A DNA stretch of 41,394 nucleotides from an uncultured Bacteroidales bacterium (GTDB lineage Bacteria > Bacteroidota > Bacteroidia > Bacteroidales > WCHB1-69): contig CAMJXE010000017.1 of assembly GCA_946409645.1 (NCBI GenBank), positions 1-41,394 on the forward strand, given 5' to 3'. Below, piece after piece: positions 22,423 through 30,021 of the stretch. Each line of letters starts with the position of its first letter. Position 1 is the stretch's first letter. Position numbers and translations under genes: made by a program. A model generated the notes under the pieces. The model saw only the letters and a program-made list of their open reading frames with translations, was not told where the DNA came from and did no database searches.

Positions 22423-24900
22423 TTATTTGCCTTCCTCTTTTTTGGGTTTTCTGTAATACCACACAAGGATACCTGCAACAGCAAGCACAAACAAAATTGA
22501 GAAAATTACGGCAATTTTGTCCAATTTATGCATCAGGGGCGCTTCATCTCTAAACTCAATCTTATGCTCACCAGCGGGAATTACCATAGCTCTCAGAATG
22601 TAGTTGACACGGAAGTACTCTGCCGGTTGCCCGTCAATATAAGCACGCCAATCTGGGGCATAATAAACTTCAGAGAATACAGCTAATTGCTCTTTAGAGG
22701 TTTTGGTTTTATAGACCACATAATCAGGATTATATGGTTTCTGATGCTCCATCACAATGACCGAGTTGCTATCACGTTCCAAGTTCTTGCCTTTGACCAT
22801 GCTGGCAAAACGTTTGTCGAGAATGGCCGTGTCAGCGGGATTAAAGTCGTTTAATGCCAAAATCTCAGCATTGGGATCCTCTACTATTTGGTAGGCATCC
22901 ACAAACCAAGCATTGCCCAGAGCTTCCGGATTGCGTTGCACCAAAGGTTGTCCGCCTTGACCTTGCATCACTACATAACGGGTGTTCAACATATTTAGCA
23001 CGTCAGTGTTGATGTGGCGGGAGAGGTAAAAGTCAATAAGATCTTGATATCGACGCAATTTAGCCGCTGTGTAGCCGCCAATTTGGTGGTGGAAAGCAGA
23101 GGGGTAAGCATCGTTAAAAGTGTTTACAGACAAATCGAATACTCTATAGTCCTCATCCTTAAATTGAGCTGCGTACTGGTCTAAAATCTGGTCGGTTTGG
23201 GAGGGTTTCAATTTGAGGCGCTTCTCCGTGATGAAGTTGGAATCATTGAGATAGCGGCGATCCACGCCCCACAAGTCGAATAGGACCAAACAAGCTAAAA
23301 CGCCGATGATGATACCCGATTGTTTGATCTTTTCATTGATATAGAGCCACACGAAAACTGCAGAGATCAGAATCAAAATCAGCGAACGCCAGGAGTCGGA
23401 CATAAATAAGGCTTTACGATCATTAATCAGTATTTCCTGAATCATATCCCACTGGTTGCCATATTGCGCAGCCATTTGCACATCGCTGGTACCCGAGAAG
23501 GAGAAATTGCCAGATAATGCCATCATCAGCAGAATAAATCCAGCAGTGATACCAGTGGAGATATACAATCCAAGATTGAGCTTCTTTTTGTCAACCGGAT
23601 TATCTTTGTCAAATATAGTTTTCAAAGCTAGTGCAGCCATAATGATCATCGTCACATTAGCCATCACGAGACTCATGGAAGGAGTACGGAACTTGTTGTA
23701 GAGCGGCAGATGATAGAAAACAAAACTATTGAAGCCCATCAGATTTTTACCCCACGCTAACAATATGGAGAGGATGGTAGCGAGAAGAATCCACCAACGT
23801 TCGGGACCTTTCACCACAAACATACCCAACACAAAGAGGAAGATGACGATGGCACCGAAATAGACCGGACCAGAGGTGAAAGGTTGGTCGCCCCAATAGA
23901 GGGGAGCCTGTTTCTGACGGAAGGCCTTGTAGAACTCAGAGTCTGTGCCAACTGTTTCGCCAGAGCCACCGCCATAGGAACCCGGAACAAGCAGTGTGTA
24001 GGTTTCGCCTTTGCCATAGCTCCATGCAAAGGCATAGTCGATATCCAGACCATTATTGGCAGCGATAGATTTGGGTTCCCCGTCTTTGTATAAATCTTCC
24101 GGAGTCACCGTGATTTCGGAACCGCCGCGCATGGTGTATTTCACATATTCTTGGTTGATAAACAAAAGACGGGCGTTGACACCTATAGCAAATGCACATC
24201 CTATTAGCATTACGCCTACTCCTAATATCAGTGGTTTAAGCTCTTTGTCTTTGATAGCGTAAACTAAATAAACAAGACCAAGAATAATACATATCAGCAT
24301 GGTGTAAAAGGTGATTTGTATATGGTTGGAGGCGATCTGTATTCCTAATGCGAGAGCAAAAAGAATACCTCCCCACACATATTTCTTCCGTTGTAGGATA
24401 AGAAGCATTCCTCCGATTGTAGGTGCCATCATGGACATGGCATACGCTTTGTTAATGTGTCCGGCCTCAATAATGATGATATTGTAACTACCTAAACCAA
24501 AGGCTAAAGCACCCAATAAACTCAACCATGGGGAAAGCCCTATAGCTATTAATGCCACATAAAAACCAAGCAAATAAAGGAATACTAATCCTACACTACC
24601 CGCTAAACCAAAATTATCAAATCCTATATAATATTTGATTGTAGAAAAAACAGATTTTGATGGAGGATTCGTCACTTGATATGACGGCATCCCGCTAAAC
24701 ATTGAACTTGTCCAAGTGGTGTACTCACCTGTTTTGTCACGAAAATCGTGCTGTTCTTTAGCCATCGCCTGCCATTGTTGGATATCTCCTTGTCGGATGA
24801 CTTTTCCGTCGAAGGCGGGGGCCATGTAGATGGCGGCCACGAGGAAGAAGAAGAGGATGATGCCACCATGAATTAAGGTTTTCTTGAGGATAGGTTTCAT
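22423..24900 (-). CDS. YfhO family integral membrane protein
   Basis: The 825-residue protein has an N-terminal membrane segment, about a dozen further transmembrane helices and a C-terminal extracytoplasmic beta-rich part ending in another helix and a KKEEGK tail. Features match the YfhO family: APAFDGKVIRQGDIQQWQAM near the N-terminus and VYYAPDWRAYIDGQPAEYFR near the C-terminus. Family members have a GT-C-like fold and in Firmicutes are linked to glycosylation of envelope polymers; the Bacteroidetes role is unproved. The promoter at 24937-24944 and the downstream GT2 gene suggest a two-gene envelope-glycan unit. Confidence 0.85.
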   Translation of the reverse strand: MKPILKKTLIHGGIILFFFLVAAIYMAPAFDGKVIRQGDIQQWQAMAKEQHDFRDKTGEYTTWTSSMFSGMPSYQVTNPPSKSVFSTIKYYIGFDNFGLAGSVGLVFLYLLGFYVALIAIGLSPWLSLLGALAFGLGSYNIIIIEAGHINKAYAMSMMAPTIGGMLLILQRKKYVWGGILFALALGIQIASNHIQITFYTMLICIILGLVYLVYAIKDKELKPLILGVGVMLIGCAFAIGVNARLLFINQEYVKYTMRGGSEITVTPEDLYKDGEPKSIAANNGLDIDYAFAWSYGKGETYTLLVPGSYGGGSGETVGTDSEFYKAFRQKQAPLYWGDQPFTSGPVYFGAIVIFLFVLGMFVVKGPERWWILLATILSILLAWGKNLMGFNSFVFYHLPLYNKFRTPSMSLVMANVTMIIMAALALKTIFDKDNPVDKKKLNLGLYISTGITAGFILLMMALSGNFSFSGTSDVQMAAQYGNQWDMIQEILINDRKALFMSDSWRSLILILISAVFVWLYINEKIKQSGIIIGVLACLVLFDLWGVDRRYLNDSNFITEKRLKLKPSQTDQILDQYAAQFKDEDYRVFDLSVNTFNDAYPSAFHHQIGGYTAAKLRRYQDLIDFYLSRHINTDVLNMLNTRYVVMQGQGGQPLVQRNPEALGNAWFVDAYQIVEDPNAEILALNDFNPADTAILDKRFASMVKGKNLERDSNSVIVMEHQKPYNPDYVVYKTKTSKEQLAVFSEVYYAPDWRAYIDGQPAEYFRVNYILRAMVIPAGEHKIEFRDEAPLMHKLDKIAVIFSILFVLAVAGILVWYYRKPKKEEGK

Positions 24901-24936
24901 ATTGTACGTTTTTTTTATTCTCGAAATTCAAGGCTG

Positions 24937-24944
24937 CAAAAGTA
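24937..24944 (-). promoter_or_regulatory. -7 promoter element of the yfhO-like gene
   Basis: Read on the minus strand this is TACTTTTG, an exact TAnnTTTG match, 36 nt before the ATG at 24900. It lies in the 280-bp divergent region shared with the hip module. Confidence 0.65.
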
Positions 24945-25052
24945 CGAAAAATAACAGTCGTTGAGATAAAAAATCCGAACTGGATTGTTCATTCGAAATA
25001 TACTGCAATATTACAGTAAATTTCGATAGAGATATTTTTCAGTGCACAGTTA

Positions 25053-25081
25053 TTGGCGCATCATATTTTTTCATATCTTTG
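25053..25081 (+). promoter_or_regulatory. Promoter of the hip module
   Basis: TTG at 25053-25055, an 18-bp spacer and TATCTTTG at 25074-25081 form a good Bacteroidetes promoter. Its -7 box overlaps the first operator-like palindrome, so a bound repressor would block RNA polymerase. Confidence 0.75.
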
Positions 25082-25178
25082 CACCCGAAAAGGTATAAAT
25101 TCGATAATTACAATAATATTATACCCGATAGCGTACAATATTAGGATTTTTAACGGTTTTATACCCGAAAACATATAA
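25079..25178. promoter_or_regulatory. Three operator-like palindromes with 40-bp phasing (probable HipB sites)
   Basis: Site 1 is TTGCAC-CCGAAAAG-GTATAA (25079-25098), site 2 TTATAC-CCGATAGC-GTACAA (25119-25138) and site 3 TTATAC-CCGAAAAC-ATATAA (25159-25178). Consensus TTATAC-N8-GTATAA has the same arm and 8-bp spacer geometry as the E. coli HipB operator TATCC-N8-GGATA. Start-to-start distances are 40 and 40 bp. Site 1 overlaps the -7 box and site 3 ends 2 nt before the hipB ATG. Autoregulation is inferred. Confidence 0.75.
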
Positions 25179-25180
25179 TT

Positions 25181-25396
25181 ATGAACGAAACAAAACTGTC
25201 GAAGTTTGTGAAAGAACAGCGCAAATTGTATCATCTGACCCAGGTGGATTTATCGGAGAAATCTGGGGTTGGGCTTCGGTTTGTGCGCGATTTGGAACAA
25301 GGGAAACCCACACTGCGGATGGACAAGGTGAACATAGTACTGGATATGTTTGGCGCGGAATTAGGGCCAGTCAGAAAGGAAAGGGGTGAGCTATGA
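25181..25396 (+). CDS. hipB: HipB-like helix-turn-helix antitoxin/repressor
   Basis: The 71-residue protein is an HTH_3 (Xre-type) DNA-binding protein: KLSKFVKEQRKLYHLTQVDL, SEKSGVGLRFVRDLEQGKPT with the recognition helix in GLRFVRDLEQG, then a short C-terminal strand VLDMFGAELGPV. It should dimerise, bind the palindromes directly upstream and repress its own operon, together with the following proteins. It overlaps the HipS-like gene by 4 nt. Its size and fold match HipB, though the long C-terminal tail of E. coli HipB is absent. Confidence 0.88.
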   Translation: MNETKLSKFVKEQRKLYHLTQVDLSEKSGVGLRFVRDLEQGKPTLRMDKVNIVLDMFGAELGPVRKERGEL

Positions 25397-25722
25397 AGCA
25401 GGCAGAAGTCTATTTTCTGGATACATTGGCGGGGATTCTAACGGAGGACGAAAACGGTTATACGTTCGCCTATACCGAATCGTATGTTGCAGAGAACGGA
25501 ACTCCCATCAGTTTGACGATACCGGTGCAGTCAAAACCCTACACAAGCAACGTCCTGTTTCCATTTTTTGATGGGCTTATTCCCGAAGGGTGGCTGTTAG
25601 ACATCGCCCAAGCCAACTGGAAAATCAATCCTCGTGATCGAATGTCGCTATTGCTTGCTTGCTGTAAAGACTGTATCGGCGCAGTGAGCATTGTAGATAT
25701 TACTAACCCTGAAAATCAGTAG
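25393..25722 (+). CDS. hipS: HipS-like protein (stand-alone HipA N-terminal subdomain)
   Basis: The 109-residue protein corresponds to the N-terminal subdomain of HipA, here as a separate gene: AEVYFLDTLAGILTE, YTSNVLFPFFDGLIPEGWLL and INPRDRMSLLLACCKDCIGA. In characterised HipBST systems the separate HipS, not HipB, neutralises the HipT kinase. The same three-gene order is seen here, so an antitoxin role is likely. It overlaps hipB by 4 nt and precedes the kinase by 3 nt. It should not be read as a truncated HipA pseudogene, because the neighbour supplies the complete kinase body. Confidence 0.83.
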   Translation: MKQAEVYFLDTLAGILTEDENGYTFAYTESYVAENGTPISLTIPVQSKPYTSNVLFPFFDGLIPEGWLLDIAQANWKINPRDRMSLLLACCKDCIGAVSIVDITNPENQ

Positions 25723-25725
25723 TTT

Positions 25726-26661
25726 ATGGCAAAGTGTTTGTGTTGTTATCAAGAATTGGAAGAGGGAATGGTGGATTACCATCCCCAGTGCGCGAAACGC
25801 TTCTTCGGCACGACCATTGTTCCGGGATTCCCTTATCGTCATACAGAAATCAAAGAGCTAGCCAAAGAAGTGGTGCGCAGTCAGACGGCCGTGACGGGTG
25901 TGCAGGCGAAACTGTCCATGGACATCGAAAAGCTGCAGCACGAGTCCCGATTTACAATTGTTGGATTATGGGGACGTTTTATTCTCAAACCTCAAACGGA
26001 GCTATATCCTTATTTACCCGAATTGGAGGATTTGACGATGCATCTGGCCGAAGTGGTTAAAATCCATGTTGTTCCGCATATCCTTGTACGATTTGCGGAC
26101 GGTCAGTTATGCTATTTGACACGAAGGGTGGACAGAACGGCGAAAGGGGCAAAACTCCCGATGGAGGATATGTGTCAACTCTCGGAAAAGCTGACAGAGA
26201 ACAAATACAGAGGGTCACATGAACAGATTGCTAAACTGATTCTGCACTATTCCTCCGCTCCCAAACTCGACCTTGAACGGTTTTGGGAAATCGTTCTGTT
26301 TTCATGGATTACAGGAAACAGCGACATGCATCTGAAGAATTTTTCGGTGTACAGCCCAATTCCGGATAATTATCAACTTGCCCCTGCGTATGACTTATTA
26401 AACACGCTTTTAGTAATGCCCTCCGACACGGAAGAACTGGCACTAACACTCAATGCTCGAAAGAAGAAAATCAAGCTGCAAGATTTCAAAAATGCGATGA
26501 TTAACAGCGGTTTGGATGAAAAAGTAATCCAAAACATACTGAAAAAATTCCATGCAGCGGAAAAATCTTGGTATGATTGGATTGAGCGTTCTTTTCTCCC
26601 TCAGGAGATGAAAATGGGATATAAGACAATGATAGTGGAACGATTGAACCGCCTCAATTAA
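25726..26661 (+). CDS. hipT: HipT-like serine/threonine kinase toxin
   Basis: The 311-residue protein is a HipA-family kinase. Its N-terminus has a probable zinc ribbon, Cys4-x2-Cys7 and His19-x2-Cys22 (CLCCYQELEEGMVDYHPQC). Kinase motifs are the nucleotide loop TGVQAKLS (57-64), MEDMCQ (145-150), catalytic loop GNSDMHLKNFSV with Asp199 and Asn204, and the metal aspartate Asp222 in PAYDLLN. Known HipA/HipT toxins phosphorylate aminoacyl-tRNA synthetases (GltX, TrpS), halting translation; the target here is unknown. Just before the loop the sequence is SQTAVTG, where many family members carry an autophosphorylated serine. The 3' end overlaps the convergent SDR gene by 4 nt. Confidence 0.87.
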   Translation: MAKCLCCYQELEEGMVDYHPQCAKRFFGTTIVPGFPYRHTEIKELAKEVVRSQTAVTGVQAKLSMDIEKLQHESRFTIVGLWGRFILKPQTELYPYLPELEDLTMHLAEVVKIHVVPHILVRFADGQLCYLTRRVDRTAKGAKLPMEDMCQLSEKLTENKYRGSHEQIAKLILHYSSAPKLDLERFWEIVLFSWITGNSDMHLKNFSVYSPIPDNYQLAPAYDLLNTLLVMPSDTEELALTLNARKKKIKLQDFKNAMINSGLDEKVIQNILKKFHAAEKSWYDWIERSFLPQEMKMGYKTMIVERLNRLN

Positions 26662-27554
26662 ATCCGCTCCTTCATCATCTTCACCCCCTCCTCGACACTC
26701 ACTTTCGCCCGCCACTTCAACATCTCCAGGTTTTTGGCAATCGGGGCAACAGCGTACATGGTGTCCATCGGGCGGTAGGGACGCCCACCCCAGTTGATGT
26801 TGCACTTTTTGCCGAACTCGCGCTCCACGATGGCGGCCAGTTCGCGCGGGGTGGTGCCCCTGCCCGTGCCTATGTGGAACTCCTCGCCGTTGCGGATGTC
26901 CGCAAACAGGTCCAGATTGCGAATCAGATGCAGGAAGAATCCCGCCACGTCTTCCACATGGGTGAAATCCAAAACTTGTTCACCCAAGGTCATATCCACA
27001 GGTGCTGCCGCCATGGTGGCCTCGATGATGTAATCAATCAGCTTCTTGGCAGTGTCCTTGCCACCGTAGATAGTGTAAGGCACTAACTGCACGTACTTGA
27101 AGGTGTAAAGCTGGGAGTAGTACTCGACAAACTTCCGGAAGGCGGTCTTGGTGGCGGAATAGAGGTAGGCATCACAGATTTGTTGCGTGCCTAAACGGTA
27201 TTGCGCAAAAGTTCCGATGTTGACAAATAGTCTCAAATCGGGACATTGCGAGACATAATGCAGCAACTGCACCCCAAAAGTGAGGTTAGCGGACATCATC
27301 GGCTCGATAATGTCCCAATCGTTGCGGCTGGTGGAAAGCGTGGCTAAATGGAACACCATGTCTGGCTTGAAATCCACGATTTGTGCCATTTCTTCTACCG
27401 ATATGTGCCGACATTGTTTCTGGGGAAACAGCTTTTTCGCCTTCTCCACCGAACGGTTGAGGGTCATGATTTCCACCGACGGCTCGTTTTCCACTAACAT
27501 CGGGATGAAATTCTGCCCGATAAAGCCCGTAGCACCTGTAATTACTATTCTCAT
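26658..27554 (-). CDS. NAD-dependent epimerase/reductase of the CDP-deoxysugar pathway (extended SDR)
   Basis: The protein has 298 residues from ATG 27554 (MRIVITGATGFIGQNF); ATG 27560 would add two residues. It shows the TGATGFIG Rossmann motif, VFHLATLS, and catalytic Tyr132/Lys136 in YSATK. It resembles 4-ketoreductases and epimerases that finish deoxysugar nucleotides such as CDP-abequose/paratose synthases. Being last in an rfbF-rfbG-rmlC-like cluster, it probably reduces the C4 keto group of a CDP-4-keto-6-deoxyhexose. The 56-bp gap to the upstream gene contains a 16-bp tandem repeat. Exact product unknown. Confidence 0.8.
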   Translation of the reverse strand: MRIVITGATGFIGQNFIPMLVENEPSVEIMTLNRSVEKAKKLFPQKQCRHISVEEMAQIVDFKPDMVFHLATLSTSRNDWDIIEPMMSANLTFGVQLLHYVSQCPDLRLFVNIGTFAQYRLGTQQICDAYLYSATKTAFRKFVEYYSQLYTFKYVQLVPYTIYGGKDTAKKLIDYIIEATMAAAPVDMTLGEQVLDFTHVEDVAGFFLHLIRNLDLFADIRNGEEFHIGTGRGTTPRELAAIVEREFGKKCNINWGGRPYRPMDTMYAVAPIAKNLEMLKWRAKVSVEEGVKMMKERI

Positions 27555-27568
27555 TGTCATTATATTAT

Positions 27569-27616
27569 TGATAAGACGCTGCACATGATAAGACGCTGCA
27601 CGCCGCGTCTCTACTG
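27569..27616 (-). repeat. REP-like sequence at the 3' end of the RmlC-like gene
   Basis: On the plus strand TGATAAGACGCTGCAC occurs twice (27569-27584 and 27586-27601), one base apart. On the minus strand it is preceded by CAGTAGAGACGCGGC (27616-27602), whose TAG is the stop codon of the RmlC-like gene. AGACGC and GCGTCT can pair as a hairpin. The GTAGAGACG motif recurs at 31718. Confidence 0.65.
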
Positions 27617-28159
27617 TTGCCTGTACTTATACTCACCGAACGGGGGCAGATTCTTGTCCTTTTCCGACAAAATCGGATCTTCAATGCCCCAATCGAATCC
27701 GAAAGAGTCGTATTTGATGCCCACATCGTCTTTACCGGAGTGGTCCTGCGTGGACATGTACATCACAATGGACTCGTCTTGCAGTACACGGTAACCATGT
27801 GCACAGCCAATCGGAATGTACAGCGCCACAGGTTCTTGCTCATCCATCACCACATCGAACACCTGTCCATAGGTGGGGGAGCTTTCCCGAATGTCAAGGA
27901 TGACATCGTGGACCTTGCCCCGGAGAATGGAGACGATTTTCTCACACGACAGCTCGCCCACTTGCAGGTGCATAGCTCGGATGACGTTGAGCTTGGACTT
28001 GGTGAACCACACCTCCTTGATGTCCGTGTTGATCTCGGCGGGCGCGTTGGCCGCGAAGGTGTAGGCGTTGAAGGGCTTATACAACTGCCCACGCAAATCG
28101 TTGAAAGGTTTGATCTTGATGAGGTAAAGTCCCTCTATGTTGGTTTTTGAAAATTCCAT
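27611..28159 (-). CDS. RmlC-like dTDP/CDP-4-keto-6-deoxyhexose 3,5-epimerase
   Basis: The 182-residue cupin protein matches the RmlC/RfbC family: GLYLIKIKPFNDLRGQLYKP, base His64 in RAMHLQ, IPIGCAHGYRVLQD (His121) and a YMSTQDHSGKDD segment in the active-site tyrosine region. RmlC epimerises C3 and C5 of a 4-keto-6-deoxy sugar nucleotide. Next to CDP-glucose genes, its substrate is more likely CDP- than dTDP-linked, which is inference. ATG 28159 is chosen because it overlaps the rfbG stop (TAATG); the longer frame to 28231 runs inside rfbG. Confidence 0.85.
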   Translation of the reverse strand: MEFSKTNIEGLYLIKIKPFNDLRGQLYKPFNAYTFAANAPAEINTDIKEVWFTKSKLNVIRAMHLQVGELSCEKIVSILRGKVHDVILDIRESSPTYGQVFDVVMDEQEPVALYIPIGCAHGYRVLQDESIVMYMSTQDHSGKDDVGIKYDSFGFDWGIEDPILSEKDKNLPPFGEYKYRQQ

Positions 28160-29229
28160 TATTGTAAATAGTGTTCTATTTGTTTGATACACAATGCGTA
28201 AACATCTTCGTGCTGATAACGCATATACCAATCGGCGGTGAGTGCGGCCGTTTGGTCAAGATTGAGCCGCGGGTTCCAACCCAACTGGAAGCGGGCCTTG
28301 CTGATATCCAGCATCAGCAAGTTAGCCTCGTGTACTGCGTTCGGGTCGGATGCATCCTGCAACGAGCCACTGCCATAGTGTTGAATAAGCAGCGAGGCGA
28401 TGTCCCAAACGGTGGCAATGGATTCGGCATTAGGACCGAAATTCCAGCCTTCGCAATAGCGGGTGGGCTCATCCCACATCTTCTGAGCCAGAAGCAGATA
28501 GCCGCTCAACGGTTCGAGGACATGCTGCCACGGGCGAACGGCTGTGCGGTTGCGAATGGCAATAGGCTTGTTTGCCTCCAATGCCCGGATACAATCGGGA
28601 ATGATGCGATCCTTGGCCCAGTCGCCGCCGCCGATGACATTTCCAGCACGCACACTGGCGATGGACTTATGGTGTTGGTCGTATTTTTCAGGATTCATAA
28701 ACGAGCGACGCCATGAGGAAATAGCAATCTCTGCTGCTCCCTTTGAGGAAGAATAGGGGTCGTATCCGCCCATGGGCTCGTTCTCGCGGTAACCCCAAAT
28801 CTGCTCACGGTTTTCGTAGCATTTGTCCGTGGTAATCATCACCGCGACTTTGGCAGACGCACATCTGCGGAAGGCTTCCATCACGTTGATGGTTCCCATC
28901 ACGTTGGTCTGGTAGGTCTCCACCGGATGCTCGTACGAGAAGCGTACTATGGGTTGTGCCGCCAAATGGAAGACAATTTCCGGCTGGTACTGTTCGAAAA
29001 CGGTGTTGACCGCTTCAGCATCGCGGATGTCGCCGCGAATGTCGGTGATTTTGTCGGCAAGTCTGGCCAGAACGAAGTTATCCTTGTCTGAGGCAGGATC
29101 TTGCGCCAATCCGACGACCTTGGCCCCCATTTCGTGCAGCCAAATGGTGAGCCAGGAACCCTTGAAGCCAGTATGGCCGGTCACCAGAACCGTTTTGCCT
29201 TTATAAAATTGTTGATAGATGTCTGTCAT
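28159..29229 (-). CDS. rfbG: CDP-glucose 4,6-dehydratase
   Basis: RfbG converts CDP-D-glucose to CDP-4-dehydro-6-deoxy-D-glucose using bound NAD. The 356-residue protein has KTVLVTGHTGFKGSWLTIWL (GHTGFKG at 18-24), catalytic TDK (134-136), Tyr159/Lys163 in YSSSK, GNVIGGGDWAKDRIIPD and the typical RPWQHVLEPLSGYL block. All are diagnostic for CDP-glucose rather than dTDP-glucose dehydratase. ATG 29229 lies 10 nt after the rfbF stop and gives the usual family length; the upstream ATG at 29262 lies inside rfbF. Confidence 0.93.
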   Translation of the reverse strand: MTDIYQQFYKGKTVLVTGHTGFKGSWLTIWLHEMGAKVVGLAQDPASDKDNFVLARLADKITDIRGDIRDAEAVNTVFEQYQPEIVFHLAAQPIVRFSYEHPVETYQTNVMGTINVMEAFRRCASAKVAVMITTDKCYENREQIWGYRENEPMGGYDPYSSSKGAAEIAISSWRRSFMNPEKYDQHHKSIASVRAGNVIGGGDWAKDRIIPDCIRALEANKPIAIRNRTAVRPWQHVLEPLSGYLLLAQKMWDEPTRYCEGWNFGPNAESIATVWDIASLLIQHYGSGSLQDASDPNAVHEANLLMLDISKARFQLGWNPRLNLDQTAALTADWYMRYQHEDVYALCIKQIEHYLQ

Positions 29230-29239
29230 AATATCTTGA

Positions 29240-30013
29240 TTACCAGTTTTTCCAAGGTGCATTCCCCGCGTCCCACAACTTGTTGAACTCCTTGTTGTCG
29301 TTCAGCGTGTCCATGGCCTTCCAAAATCCAGTGTGCTTGTATGCGTGAAGCTGCTTGGCTGCCATGATGCGCTCCATGGGCTGGCGTTCGAACATTTCCG
29401 TATCATCACCCAGATAGTCAAAGAGTTCTGGCTCGCAAACGAAGAAACCAGCGTTGATCCAGGAACCGCCCTGGTCAGGTTTTTCCTTGAAGGAAAGCAC
29501 GGAATTATCGTTATCGTCAATCTCCAAAACTCCCAGTTTGCCACTTGGCTGGTATGCCATCATCGAAAGCACCTTGCCTGATTGCTTATGTGCCTCAATG
29601 GTCTCCAAAATGTTCACATCGGAGAGACCGTCGCCGTAGTTGAGAAGGAAGGGTTCGTTGCCAACATATTTCCTCACACGGTTGATACGACCGCCCGTCA
29701 TAGTGTTCAGTCCCGTATCGACCATCGTCACCTTCCAGTTTTCGGAGTGGTTGTCCAACACTTCCAGGCTGTTGTCGGAAAGGTCCACCGTGATGTCGCA
29801 ATTATGCATAAAGTAGTGCGCAAAATACTCTTTGATGACATATTGCTTGTATCCGCAACAGATAATAAACTCATTGAAACCGAACTGGTTATAGTATTTC
29901 ATAATATGCCACAGGATGGGTTTCCCACCGATTTCAACCATCGGTTTCGGAATCAGATTGGTGGCTTCACTGAGTCGGGTACCAAAACCTCCCGCTAACA
30001 AAACTACTTTCAT
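29240..30013 (-). CDS. rfbF: Glucose-1-phosphate cytidylyltransferase
   Basis: RfbF makes CDP-glucose from CTP and glucose-1-phosphate, the first committed step toward CDP-deoxysugars. The 257-residue protein starts MKVVLLAGGFGTRLSEATNL and continues IPKPMVEIGGKPILWHIMKYY (catalytic-site Lys23), with NYGDGLSDV and GFWKAMDTLNDNKEFNKLW. Length and motifs match the family. Start ATG 30013 is 8 nt after the GT2 stop; a longer frame reaches into the GT2 gene and is rejected. Confidence 0.95.
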   Translation of the reverse strand: MKVVLLAGGFGTRLSEATNLIPKPMVEIGGKPILWHIMKYYNQFGFNEFIICCGYKQYVIKEYFAHYFMHNCDITVDLSDNSLEVLDNHSENWKVTMVDTGLNTMTGGRINRVRKYVGNEPFLLNYGDGLSDVNILETIEAHKQSGKVLSMMAYQPSGKLGVLEIDDNDNSVLSFKEKPDQGGSWINAGFFVCEPELFDYLGDDTEMFERQPMERIMAAKQLHAYKHTGFWKAMDTLNDNKEFNKLWDAGNAPWKNW

Positions 30014-30021
30014 ATTGACGA

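Noticed and set aside
25393..26661. HipA gene broken into two pieces by mutation
   Set aside because: The two parts have separate starts, a 3-nt gap, and the second begins with its own zinc-ribbon domain, matching the HipBST gene order rather than a frameshift.
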